This document shows positions 27,322 through 35,711 of a stretch of DNA of 64,000 nucleotides, piece by piece (within the stretch, counting starts at the first letter, position 1; every line of letters starts with the position of its first letter). The notes below the pieces were generated by a model. The model saw nothing but the letters and a program-made list of their open reading frames with translations. It was not told the DNA's origin and did no database searches. Both the position numbers and the translations under genes were made by a program. The stretch comes from UBA1258 sp963643225 (GTDB lineage Bacteria > Bacillota > Clostridia > Lachnospirales > Lachnospiraceae): positions 34,640 through 98,639 of the forward strand of contig CAVIIX010000010.1 of assembly GCA_963643225.1 (NCBI GenBank). Reading direction: 5' to 3'.

Positions 27322-27356
27322 ATATAGGAAATTGCGAACATCATTGACACCTATAT
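27322..27356 (+). repeat. Short repeat fragment related to R1/R2, between T-box and tyrS
   Basis: Inverted arms ATATAGG and CCTATAT flank AAATTGCGAACATCATTGAC, which matches the right end of all R1 copies (GCGAAYATCATTGACA). It lies just after the T-box terminator and before the tyrS ribosome site. Confidence 0.6.
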
Positions 27357-27394
27357 CCGGGAGGTTTAGCCAGGATGGCAGAAAGGATTTTATT

Positions 27395-28618
27395 ATGACA
27401 GTTTTTGACGAACTTAAGGCAAGAGGATTACTTGCACAATTAACAGACGAGGAAGAAATTAAGGAGCTTATTAACAACGGTAAGGCAACCTTCTATATCG
27501 GCTTTGACCCTACTGCAGATTCACTTCATGTAGGTCATTTTATGGCATTATGCTTAATGAAGAGATTACAGATGGCAGGCAACAAGCCTATTGCCTTAAT
27601 CGGCGGTGGTACAGGAATGATCGGTGACCCTTCCGGAAGATCCGATATGCGTTCCATGATGACAACCGAGACAATCGATCACAACTGCGAATGCTTTAAA
27701 AAGCAGATGAGCAGATTCATCGAATTTGGCGAAGGCAAGGCCATGATGGTCAATAACGCTGAATGGTTAAGAGACTTAAATTACATTGATTTTATAAGAG
27801 ATATAGGTGCCTGCTTTTCTGTAAATAACATGCTGAGAGCAGAATGCTACAAGCAGAGAATGGAAAAGGGATTAAGCTTCCTTGAATTTAACTACATGAT
27901 TATGCAGTCCTACGATTTTTTGTCCTTATACGAAAGATACGGCTGTAATATGCAGTTTGGTGGTGATGACCAGTGGAGTAACATGCTGGGCGGAACCGAG
28001 CTTATAAGAAAGAAGCTTGGTAAGGATGCATATGCCATGACAATTACCCTTTTGCTTAATTCAGAGGGTAAGAAAATGGGTAAGACTCAGAAGGGTGCCG
28101 TATGGCTTGACCCTGAAAAGACCTCGCCCTTTGAATTCTTCCAGTACTGGAGAAATGTTGATGATGCAGATGTTATTAAGTGCTTAAAGATGCTTACCTT
28201 CCTTCCTATTGAAGAGATTGAAAAGATGGAAAGCCTTGAAGGCGCCGAATTAAACAAGGCAAAAGAAATTCTTGCATTTGAACTTACCAATTTAGTACAC
28301 GGCGAGGAAGAAGCAAACAAGGCTCTTGAAGCTTCAAGAGGATTGTTCTCTGTGGGCTCTTCTGAAAACATGCCTACAACAGAAATTTCAGAAGAGGATT
28401 TATTTAACGGTAAAATCGATGCTATCGGTATTTTAGTTAAAGCCGGCCTGGTAACTACACGTTCCGAAGGCAGACGTGCCATCGAACAGGGCGGTGTAAT
28501 GATTAACGATGAAAAGATTACTGATGTAAAGACTGCATTTACTCTTGAAGAGATAGCTGCTTCTGACTTTATAATAAAGAGAGGTAAGAAGAACTTCAGA
28601 AAGATTGTTGTTAAATAA
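27395..28618 (+). CDS. tyrS: Tyrosyl-tRNA synthetase
   Basis: Class I aminoacyl-tRNA synthetase, 407 aa. HIGH-like motif DSLHVGHFMAL, tyrosine pocket QSYDFLSLYERYGCNMQFGGDDQW, KMSKS-like KKMGKTQKGAVW, and C-terminal S4 domain (TRSEGRRAIEQGGVMINDEK). ATG 27395 with AGAAAGGA upstream is chosen; an in-frame ATG at 27254 lies within the T-box and is not a start. Controlled by the tyrosine T-box. Confidence 0.97.
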   Translation: MTVFDELKARGLLAQLTDEEEIKELINNGKATFYIGFDPTADSLHVGHFMALCLMKRLQMAGNKPIALIGGGTGMIGDPSGRSDMRSMMTTETIDHNCECFKKQMSRFIEFGEGKAMMVNNAEWLRDLNYIDFIRDIGACFSVNNMLRAECYKQRMEKGLSFLEFNYMIMQSYDFLSLYERYGCNMQFGGDDQWSNMLGGTELIRKKLGKDAYAMTITLLLNSEGKKMGKTQKGAVWLDPEKTSPFEFFQYWRNVDDADVIKCLKMLTFLPIEEIEKMESLEGAELNKAKEILAFELTNLVHGEEEANKALEASRGLFSVGSSENMPTTEISEEDLFNGKIDAIGILVKAGLVTTRSEGRRAIEQGGVMINDEKITDVKTAFTLEEIAASDFIIKRGKKNFRKIVVK

Positions 28619-28708
28619 CATTATATGAAGCAAAAAGGCTTCCTATAATCTAATCTTGTATTTTTAGATTATGAATATTATGAGCCTTATTTAAAAGGGG
28701 GATTATTT

Positions 28709-29122
28709 ATGACAACGGATGTAGAGCTTATTAAAGAAGCCTTTAAGGCAAGGGAAATGTCTTACTGTCCTTATTCAAATTTTGCGGTTGGTGCCTGTCT
28801 TGAAACTAAAGAGGGGCTTTTATTTAAGGGCTGCAATATTGAGAATGCGGGCTTTACTCCCACAAACTGTGCTGAAAGAACTGCATTTTTTAAGGCTGTA
28901 AGCGAGGGCTATACAGGTTTTAGGAAAATTGCAATTGTGGGTGGCAGCACCGACAAGCCTGTTGATGATTTTGCATATCCCTGCGGAGTATGCAGACAGG
29001 TTATGATGGAATTCTGTAATCCTGATTCCTTTGAAATCATAATTGCAAAAAGCACTGAAAATTATCAAAAATACACCTTAAAGGAATTACTTCCCTGTGG
29101 TTTCGGACCGGATAATATATAA
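28709..29122 (+). CDS. cdd: Cytidine deaminase
   Basis: 137 aa, homotetrameric zinc enzyme that converts cytidine and deoxycytidine to uridines. Motifs: YCPYSNFAVGACLE, catalytic CAERTA (Cys, Glu), and PCGVCRQVMMEFC with two further zinc Cys. Start follows AAAGGGGG. The stop overlaps the next start by one base (TAATG). Confidence 0.95.
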   Translation: MTTDVELIKEAFKAREMSYCPYSNFAVGACLETKEGLLFKGCNIENAGFTPTNCAERTAFFKAVSEGYTGFRKIAIVGGSTDKPVDDFAYPCGVCRQVMMEFCNPDSFEIIIAKSTENYQKYTLKELLPCGFGPDNI

Positions 29123-30804
29123 TGGAAACTTACGTAACTATTACACTTGTATGCGTGGTCTTATTTATTCTTTTTCTTTTGAAGGAATATTTTGACAGTA
29201 AGCGTGCACGTAAAAAATGTCTTGAAAAAGTTAATAAGGATTATGGCAAATTAAGTAAAAAAACGCTAAGTGCAGATGAATTAGAAAATATTAAAAAGCT
29301 TTTTTATCGCTATTTAAGCAAGGATTCGATTGATGATATAACCGCTGCCGATTTGGAGCTTGATGATATTTTTATTAAATTCAATGTTTCCTTATCGGCT
29401 CCCGGTGCTGCTTATTTTTATTATCTTTTAAGGACACCCGAATACGATGATGAAAAAATCAATGCTTTAGAAGAAAAGATTAATTTTTTTAAAGGTAAGC
29501 CTGAAGAAGCCAATAAATTAAGAGCCTGGTTTTATTCAATAGGAGAAATGAAAAAGGTTAATTTTTTTGACTGCCTTGATTATTTTGACACGATTGACAG
29601 GCGTAAGCCGGTAAAAGAAATTTTGTTGTTTTTTGCCTTTTTAATCGGTATTTTATGCCTTTTTGTTTATGTGCCGGTCGGTGTGCTTTTCCTTATTTTG
29701 TCATTAGTGTATGCAATTATAGACTATTATAAGGAAAGAGGCACAATTGAGCCCTATATTATTTGCTTTTCATATATGGTGAATTTTATTAAGGTTTCAA
29801 AAGAAATTTCTAAAATAAACTGTCCTGCAATTGAAGCCGAGGTTAATCGTTTAAAAGAGCTTTGTGAAGAATTAAAGGGCTTTGAAAAGCATTCAGGAAT
29901 AGTTACAAAGGGTGCAAGAATAGGCACCGGTGCAGGCAATCCTTTAGATATTTTATCTGATTATTTAAAAATGCTTTTCCATATCGATATTGTCCGTTTT
30001 TATCAGATGCTTAATGTTGTAAGGGATAAAAAGGATTTAATCGAGGAAGTATATATTATTTTAGGTAAAATCGAAACCTATGTTACCATTGCTTCCTTAA
30101 GAGAAGCCTATAAGGATTATTGTATTCCAAAAACCGGTAAAGGAATTAAGGGATTAAATATTTATCATCCATTGATTTATGAACCTGTTAAAAATTCAAT
30201 TGAAACTAAAAAGGGTATTCTGGTAACAGGCTCAAATGCTTCCGGTAAATCTACATTTTTAAAGACCGTTGCCTTGAATGCAATATTTTCAAGGACAATT
30301 CATACGTGCTTCGGGGATGCTTTTTCAATGGAGGATTATGTTATATTTTCTTCCATGTCCTTAAGAGATGATTTATCCAATAAGGATTCATATTTTATGG
30401 TTGAAATTAAGGCCTTAAAGCGTATTTTTGATTATTCCTCAAATAATCCTTATAGAAAAGTTTTATGCTTTGTGGATGAAGTGTTAAGAGGCACCAATAC
30501 AGTTGAAAGAATTGCGGCCTGTACACAGATTTTAAAATATTTATCAAAAAACAATATATTATGCTTTGCTGCAACCCATGATATTGAGCTTACAGAACTT
30601 TTAGGAGATATTTATTCAAATTATCATTTTGATGAAGACATTATTGATGATGATGTAATTTTTAACTATCTGCTTAAGGAAGGTAAGGCTACAAGTAAAA
30701 ATGCAATTAAGCTTTTATCAATAATGGGCTTTTCTGACAGTATTGTCGACGCTGCACAGGCTATGGCAACCGATTTTACAAATAACGGCATATGGAGAGG
30801 GTAA
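29122..30804 (+). CDS. Membrane-anchored MutS-family ATPase
   Basis: 560 aa. One N-terminal membrane helix (about residues 4-20) and a central hydrophobic pair (about 170-203), followed by helical lever-like regions and a MutS-type ATPase: Walker A TGSNASGKSTFLKT (about residue 372), Walker B CFVDEVLRGTNTVER, and the signature FAATHDIEL. There is no mismatch-recognition domain I, so it is not the repair MutS. Similar membrane MutS-like proteins occur in Clostridia and have no proven function. Translationally coupled to cdd. Confidence 0.85.
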   Translation: METYVTITLVCVVLFILFLLKEYFDSKRARKKCLEKVNKDYGKLSKKTLSADELENIKKLFYRYLSKDSIDDITAADLELDDIFIKFNVSLSAPGAAYFYYLLRTPEYDDEKINALEEKINFFKGKPEEANKLRAWFYSIGEMKKVNFFDCLDYFDTIDRRKPVKEILLFFAFLIGILCLFVYVPVGVLFLILSLVYAIIDYYKERGTIEPYIICFSYMVNFIKVSKEISKINCPAIEAEVNRLKELCEELKGFEKHSGIVTKGARIGTGAGNPLDILSDYLKMLFHIDIVRFYQMLNVVRDKKDLIEEVYIILGKIETYVTIASLREAYKDYCIPKTGKGIKGLNIYHPLIYEPVKNSIETKKGILVTGSNASGKSTFLKTVALNAIFSRTIHTCFGDAFSMEDYVIFSSMSLRDDLSNKDSYFMVEIKALKRIFDYSSNNPYRKVLCFVDEVLRGTNTVERIAACTQILKYLSKNNILCFAATHDIELTELLGDIYSNYHFDEDIIDDDVIFNYLLKEGKATSKNAIKLLSIMGFSDSIVDAAQAMATDFTNNGIWRG

Positions 30805-30810
30805 TTTTTA

Positions 30811-31284
30811 ATGAAGGTTACTTTATATTCTGACGGTTCATCAAGAGGAAATCCGGGTCCGGGCGGCTTTGGTACTATTTTAAAATATACAGATCCAAAG
30901 GGCTTGGTACATGAACTTGAAATCACAAAGGGATATGAGAAAACCACCAATAACAGAATGGAATTACTGGGTGTTATTTCAGGCCTTGAGGCTTTAAACC
31001 GTCCCTGTGAGGTGGAGGTTATTTCTGATTCTAAATATGTGATCGATGCCTTTAACCAAAAATGGATTGATTCCTGGGTTAAAACAGACTTTAAAAGAAA
31101 ATCGGGACCGGTTTTAAATATTGATTTATGGAAGAGGCTTCTTGAGGCTATGAAACCTCATGAGGTTAAATTCACCTGGGTAAAGGGACATAACGGACAT
31201 CCGGAAAATGAAAGATGCGATAAAATGGCAGTTAAAAGCTCAGAAGCGGAAAAGCTTTTAATTGATGAAGGTTATTTAAAATAG
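30811..31284 (+). CDS. rnhA: Ribonuclease HI
   Basis: 157 aa. Degrades RNA in RNA-DNA hybrids. Catalytic DEDD set: Asp8 in YSDGSSRGNPGPGG, Glu in RMELLG, Asp in SDSKYV, and Asp in ERCDKMA; the substrate-binding WVKGHNGH loop is complete. The window thus encodes both RNase HI and HII. Confidence 0.96.
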   Translation: MKVTLYSDGSSRGNPGPGGFGTILKYTDPKGLVHELEITKGYEKTTNNRMELLGVISGLEALNRPCEVEVISDSKYVIDAFNQKWIDSWVKTDFKRKSGPVLNIDLWKRLLEAMKPHEVKFTWVKGHNGHPENERCDKMAVKSSEAEKLLIDEGYLK

Positions 31285-31318
31285 TGTTGTCTTTTGACAT
31301 CATTTAGCATATACTAGA

Positions 31319-31347
31319 AGAGACACAAGATATTGTGTCTCTTTTTT
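31319..31347 (+). terminator. Terminator after rnhA
   Basis: 10-bp stem AGAGACACAA / TTGTGTCTCT with loop GATA, followed by five T. Ends the tyrS-rnhA group. Confidence 0.88.
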
Positions 31348-31418
31348 ACATACTACCTAAACTTTGTATAAGTTTTACCGATATATAATATGGATTAACC
31401 TTGAGAGGAGTTAAGGAC

Positions 31419-33608
31419 ATGAGCAATAAAAATTGGAATTTTAATGAAGATTTAATTGATTATGGGGAAAAATTTAAACCGGTAGGCGAAATATACGTTA
31501 TTAAGAAGGACGGAAGCAAGGAAATTTTTAACGTACAGAAGGTAATAAATGCTGTTTCAAAAAGCGCTTACAGGGCTTTAACCAAATTTACAAATGAAGA
31601 GAATGAAAAAATCTGCCGTCATGTAATTTCAAAGGTGGATGCAATGGATTCTAACGAAATTCCAATTCCCGTTATGCATAATATCGTAGAAAGTGCTTTG
31701 GAAGAGGTTAAGCCTATAGTTGCAAAAAGCTATAGAGACTATCGTAACTACAAGCAGGACTTTGTCAGAATGCTTGATGATGTCTACAAAAAGAGTCAGT
31801 CCATTATGTATGTTGGAGATAAAGAAAATGCCAACACAGACTCTGCCCTTGTATCTACCAAAAGAAGCCTTATCTTTAACCAGTTAAACAAAGAATTATA
31901 TCAGAAATTTTTTATGACCACCGAAGAAATTCAGGCTTGCCGTGACGGTTATATTTATGTACATGATATGTCTGCAAGAAGAGATACCATGAACTGCTGT
32001 CTTTTTGATGTACAAAACGTTTTATCCGGCGGCTTTGAAATGGGTAATATCTGGTATAACGAGCCTAAGACTCTTGATGTTGCCTTTGACGTTATCGGCG
32101 ATATCGTTCTTTCTGCTGCAAGCCAGCAGTACGGAGGCTTCACAGTTCCTTCCGTAGACCTTATTTTAGAACCCTATGCAGAGAAGAGCTATGAAAAGGA
32201 TGTTGAAAAATACAGAAGATTAGGGCTTGATGATGATACCTGCGCCGCAGAGGCCCTGGCTGATGTTACAAGAGAATTTGAACAGGGCTTCCAGGGCTGG
32301 GAATATAAATTTAATACTGTTGCTTCATCAAGAGGCGACTATCCCTTTATTACAGTGACAGCAGGTACAGGTACCGGCAGATTTGCAAGGCTTGCTACCA
32401 TTTCAATGCTTAACGTAAGAAGAAGAGGACAGGGTAAAAAGGAATGTAAGAAGCCTGTATTATTTCCTAAGATTGTTTTTCTTTATGATGAAAATTTACA
32501 CGGCCCCGGCAAGGAGCTTGAAGACGTATTTGAAGCAGGCGTAAGATGCTCTGCAAAAACCATGTATCCTGACTGGTTATCCTTAACCGGTAAGGGCTAT
32601 GTTGCAGGCATTTATAAGCAGTACGGTAAGATTATTTCACCCATGGGCTGCAGAGCCTTTTTAAGCCCCTGGTATGAAAGAGGCGGCATGCATCCGGCAG
32701 ATGAAGAAGACGTGCCTGTATTTGTAGGAAGATTCAATATCGGTGCTGTTTCCTTACATCTTCCCATGATTTTGGCAAAGGCGAGAAAAGAAAGTAAGGA
32801 CTTTTATGAGGTGCTTGATTATTATCTTAACTTAATAAGACAGTTACATATTCGTACCTATGCTTATCTTGGCGAATTAAGAGCCTCTACCAATCCTCTT
32901 GCATATTGTGAAGGCGGTTTTTTAGGCGGCCACTTAAAGCTTACCGATAAGATTAAGCCCTTGCTTAAATCGGCAACTGCAAGCTTTGGAATTACTGCCT
33001 TAAATGAGCTTCAGATGCTTTATAATAAAAAGTCCCTGGTTGAAGACGGTGCCTTTGCTGTTGAAGTACTTGAATTTATAAATAAGCGTATCAATGAATT
33101 TAAGGAAGAAGACGGAAATCTTTACGCTATATACGGCACTCCCGCAGAAAATTTATGCGGTCTTCAGGTACAGCAGTTTAGAAAGAAATACGGAATTATC
33201 GAGGGTGTAAGTGACAGAGAATATGTTTCAAATTCCTTCCACTGCCATGTTTCAGAGGATATTACTCCCATTCAGAAGCAAGATCTTGAAAACAGATTTT
33301 GGGATTTATCTAACGGAGGCAAGATTCAGTATGTTAAATATCCTATTGATTACAATATCGAGGCTGTAAAAACCTTAATCCACAGAGCGATGGATATGGG
33401 CTTCTATGAAGGTGTTAATCTTTCTTTGGCATATTGTGATGACTGCGGTCATCAGGAGCTTGAAATGGATGTATGCCCCAAATGTGGCTCCAGAAACCTT
33501 ACCAAAATTGACCGTATGAACGGATATTTATCCTATTCAAGAGTTCATGGCGACACTCGCTTAAACGATGCCAAAATGGCCGAAATTGCCGAAAGGAAGT
33601 CAATGTAA
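31419..33608 (+). CDS. nrdD: Anaerobic ribonucleoside-triphosphate reductase
   Basis: Oxygen-sensitive glycyl-radical enzyme that makes dNTPs. 729 aa. An N-terminal ATP-cone (VIKKDGSKEIFNVQKVINAV) controls activity; the large barrel follows. The C terminus has a four-Cys zinc site (CDDCGH ... CPKCGS) and the radical loop RMNGYLSYSR. ATG 31419 is used with GAGAGGAG upstream; a TTG at 31401 overlaps that site. A -10-like TATAAT lies at 31384-31389. nrdG follows 2 nt downstream. Confidence 0.96.
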   Translation: MSNKNWNFNEDLIDYGEKFKPVGEIYVIKKDGSKEIFNVQKVINAVSKSAYRALTKFTNEENEKICRHVISKVDAMDSNEIPIPVMHNIVESALEEVKPIVAKSYRDYRNYKQDFVRMLDDVYKKSQSIMYVGDKENANTDSALVSTKRSLIFNQLNKELYQKFFMTTEEIQACRDGYIYVHDMSARRDTMNCCLFDVQNVLSGGFEMGNIWYNEPKTLDVAFDVIGDIVLSAASQQYGGFTVPSVDLILEPYAEKSYEKDVEKYRRLGLDDDTCAAEALADVTREFEQGFQGWEYKFNTVASSRGDYPFITVTAGTGTGRFARLATISMLNVRRRGQGKKECKKPVLFPKIVFLYDENLHGPGKELEDVFEAGVRCSAKTMYPDWLSLTGKGYVAGIYKQYGKIISPMGCRAFLSPWYERGGMHPADEEDVPVFVGRFNIGAVSLHLPMILAKARKESKDFYEVLDYYLNLIRQLHIRTYAYLGELRASTNPLAYCEGGFLGGHLKLTDKIKPLLKSATASFGITALNELQMLYNKKSLVEDGAFAVEVLEFINKRINEFKEEDGNLYAIYGTPAENLCGLQVQQFRKKYGIIEGVSDREYVSNSFHCHVSEDITPIQKQDLENRFWDLSNGGKIQYVKYPIDYNIEAVKTLIHRAMDMGFYEGVNLSLAYCDDCGHQELEMDVCPKCGSRNLTKIDRMNGYLSYSRVHGDTRLNDAKMAEIAERKSM

Positions 33609-33610
33609 TT

Positions 33611-34177
33611 ATGAGGTATCACAATATAACAAAGGATGATATGAAAAACGGTGACGGCTTAAGAGTGGTGCTGTGGGTAGCCGGATGTTCACATCATTGT
33701 AAGGGCTGTCAGAACCCAATTACCTGGGACCCTGACGGAGGTCTTTTATTTGATGAGGGGGCAAAAGAAGAAATTTTTGAACAGCTTGATAAGCCATACA
33801 TTTCGGGCATTACCTTTTCAGGGGGAGACCCCATGCATCCCTCTAACCGTTTAGATGTAAGAAATCTGTGTGAAGAAATCAAGACTAAATATCCTGATAA
33901 GACAATATGGCTTTACACAGGAGACTCCTGGGAATCAATTTATCATTATCCTGTTATGAAATACGTAGACGTACTTGTAGACGGAGAATTCATGCTGGAC
34001 AAACGGGATGTAAACCTTATGTGGAAGGGAAGCTCAAACCAGCGCGTTATAGACGTTCAGTCAAGCTTAAAGACTACGGATGCTGAAAATCCCATTCTTC
34101 ATTGCGGTGATTATTATTCAAATGCAATTAAAGCAAAAGAAATTACAGGTGGAAATATAAATGGATCGTGTTGCTAA
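33611..34177 (+). CDS. nrdG: Anaerobic ribonucleotide reductase activating protein
   Basis: 188 aa radical-SAM activase that installs the glycyl radical in NrdD. Cluster motif CSHHCKGC (CX3CX2C) in VAGCSHHCKGCQNP, then FSGGDPMHP, the SAM-binding GGE-like box. Ends with CC. Two nt after nrdD, and its last 17 nt overlap dut. Confidence 0.95.
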   Translation: MRYHNITKDDMKNGDGLRVVLWVAGCSHHCKGCQNPITWDPDGGLLFDEGAKEEIFEQLDKPYISGITFSGGDPMHPSNRLDVRNLCEEIKTKYPDKTIWLYTGDSWESIYHYPVMKYVDVLVDGEFMLDKRDVNLMWKGSSNQRVIDVQSSLKTTDAENPILHCGDYYSNAIKAKEITGGNINGSCC

Positions 34178-34676
34178 TTTTGAAAAAGTATCAAAAAACA
34201 GATTTTTAGAGGATTTTATCGATACCTTTAAGGATTATTCAAAAGAAGATGCCTTAAGGGTATATGAAAGCCTTAAATTACCAAAGCGTGCCACAAGCAA
34301 GAGTGCAGGCTATGATATTTATGCTCCTATAACATTTACTTTAGAGCCTGGAAGGACTTTAAAAATTCCTACAGGCATCAGAGTTAAAATGCGCGAGGAT
34401 TACGTATTTATGGTATATCCACGTTCAGGACTTGGCTTTAAGTACCGCCTTCAGCTTAATAATACGGTAGGTGTTATTGATGCCGATTATTATGATTCTG
34501 ATAATGAAGGCCATATTTTTATTAAACTTACAAATGATACAAATGAAAACAAAACTGTAACTGTAGAAGCCGGCAACGGATTTGCCCAGGGCATATTTAT
34601 GCAATATGGCATTACTGAGGATGATTGCGTTGATACCTTAAGAAACGGAGGCCTTGGCAGTACCACAGGCAGGTAG
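34161..34676 (+). CDS. dut: dUTP pyrophosphatase
   Basis: 171 aa. Hydrolyses dUTP to dUMP, keeping uracil out of DNA. Trimeric dUTPase motifs are seen: KSAGYDIYA, PRSGLGFK, NNTVGVIDADYYD and the C-terminal GLGSTTGR. An N-terminal extension of about 45 residues is longer than usual. Its first 17 nt overlap nrdG in another frame, which couples dNTP synthesis to dUTP removal in one transcript. Confidence 0.92.
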   Translation: MDRVANFEKVSKNRFLEDFIDTFKDYSKEDALRVYESLKLPKRATSKSAGYDIYAPITFTLEPGRTLKIPTGIRVKMREDYVFMVYPRSGLGFKYRLQLNNTVGVIDADYYDSDNEGHIFIKLTNDTNENKTVTVEAGNGFAQGIFMQYGITEDDCVDTLRNGGLGSTTGR

Positions 34677-34737
34677 TTTTCATAGATAAACTCCTAAAAG
34701 AATATTACAAATTGTATATGCGGTTTCGCAGGCTTTA

Positions 34738-34766
34738 TTGAATTATTAATATTTGAGTGTTAAAAT
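34738..34766 (+). promoter_or_regulatory. Promoter for degV-like gene
   Basis: TTGAAT (34738-34743) and TAAAAT (34761-34766) with 17-bp spacing, about 28 nt before the ATG. Confidence 0.6.
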
Positions 34767-34793
34767 AGGGCATATTGGTTTGGAGGTAAAGGA

Positions 34794-35669
34794 ATGACTG
34801 ATTATAAAATTCTTACTGACTCTACGGCTGATCTGCCCTTGGATTATTTAAAGGACGAAGACATTAAAACCTTTCATTTGTCCTATACTATCGACGGGGA
34901 GACCTACGGCGGTCTTAAAGAAGAGCTTGACGTTTATAAATTTTATGAATTGATGCGTGAGGGCAAGATGCCCATCACAAGCCAGGTAAATCCTGAGGAA
35001 GCAAAACAGGGACTCTTAAATGCAATGCAGGATGGCACAAAGAAAATTATTTACATTGCTTTTTCTTCTGCCTTAAGCGGCACCTTTAACAGTGTGCGAA
35101 TTGCTGCTGGTGAAATTATGGAAGAAAATAAAGCTGCTTCTATAACTGTTATTGACTCTAAATGCGCTTCTTTGGGCGAAGGATTATTTGTCTATAAGGT
35201 AAACGAACTTAAAAAGAAGGGTAAATCTTACGAAGAGGTCTGTGAATGGGCTAAAGAAAATGCTACAAAAGTAGTTCATTTATTTACCGTTGATGATTTA
35301 AATCATTTATTCAGAGGCGGAAGAGTTTCTAAAAGTACTGCATTTCTTGGTACCGTTTTAAATATTAAGCCAGTGCTTCATGTAGACAATGAAGGAAGAT
35401 TAATTGCTCTTGGTAAGGAAAGAGGCAGAAAGAAATCCCTGCTTAAATTAGTTGACATGATGGAAGACCAACAGGGTTCTTTTGACGGCAAAAACGATAT
35501 TGTTTTCATAAGTCATGGAGACTGCATCGAGGATGCTGAATTTGTTAAAGAAGAAATTTCAAAACGTTTTGGCATTAATAAATTTATTATTAATCATGTG
35601 GGCCCTACAATTGGTGCACATTCAGGCCCAGGCACGATAGCACTTTTCTTTATGGGGGATATAAGATAA
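34794..35669 (+). CDS. DegV family fatty-acid-binding protein
   Basis: 291 aa. Begins YKILTDSTADLP, the DegV signature, with TSQVNPEE and FSSALSGTFNSVRIAA and a C-terminal GAHSGPGTIALFFMG. DegV proteins bind fatty acids; the FakB members pass exogenous fatty acids to the FakA kinase. Which subgroup this belongs to cannot be told, and no fakA is in the window. Confidence 0.93.
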   Translation: MTDYKILTDSTADLPLDYLKDEDIKTFHLSYTIDGETYGGLKEELDVYKFYELMREGKMPITSQVNPEEAKQGLLNAMQDGTKKIIYIAFSSALSGTFNSVRIAAGEIMEENKAASITVIDSKCASLGEGLFVYKVNELKKKGKSYEEVCEWAKENATKVVHLFTVDDLNHLFRGGRVSKSTAFLGTVLNIKPVLHVDNEGRLIALGKERGRKKSLLKLVDMMEDQQGSFDGKNDIVFISHGDCIEDAEFVKEEISKRFGINKFIINHVGPTIGAHSGPGTIALFFMGDIR

Positions 35670-35711
35670 AGGATATTACGATATTGTAACAAAAGTGTTT
35701 TGGAGGCTATT

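Noticed and set aside
27254..27394. Earlier start for tyrS within the leader
   Set aside because: The stretch is the T-box antiterminator/terminator; ATG 27395 has a proper ribosome site and matches family starts.
31287..31315. Promoter TTGTCT-N17-TATACT before the rnhA terminator
   Set aside because: Transcription would begin inside the terminator hairpin at 31319-31347, so it is unlikely to be used.
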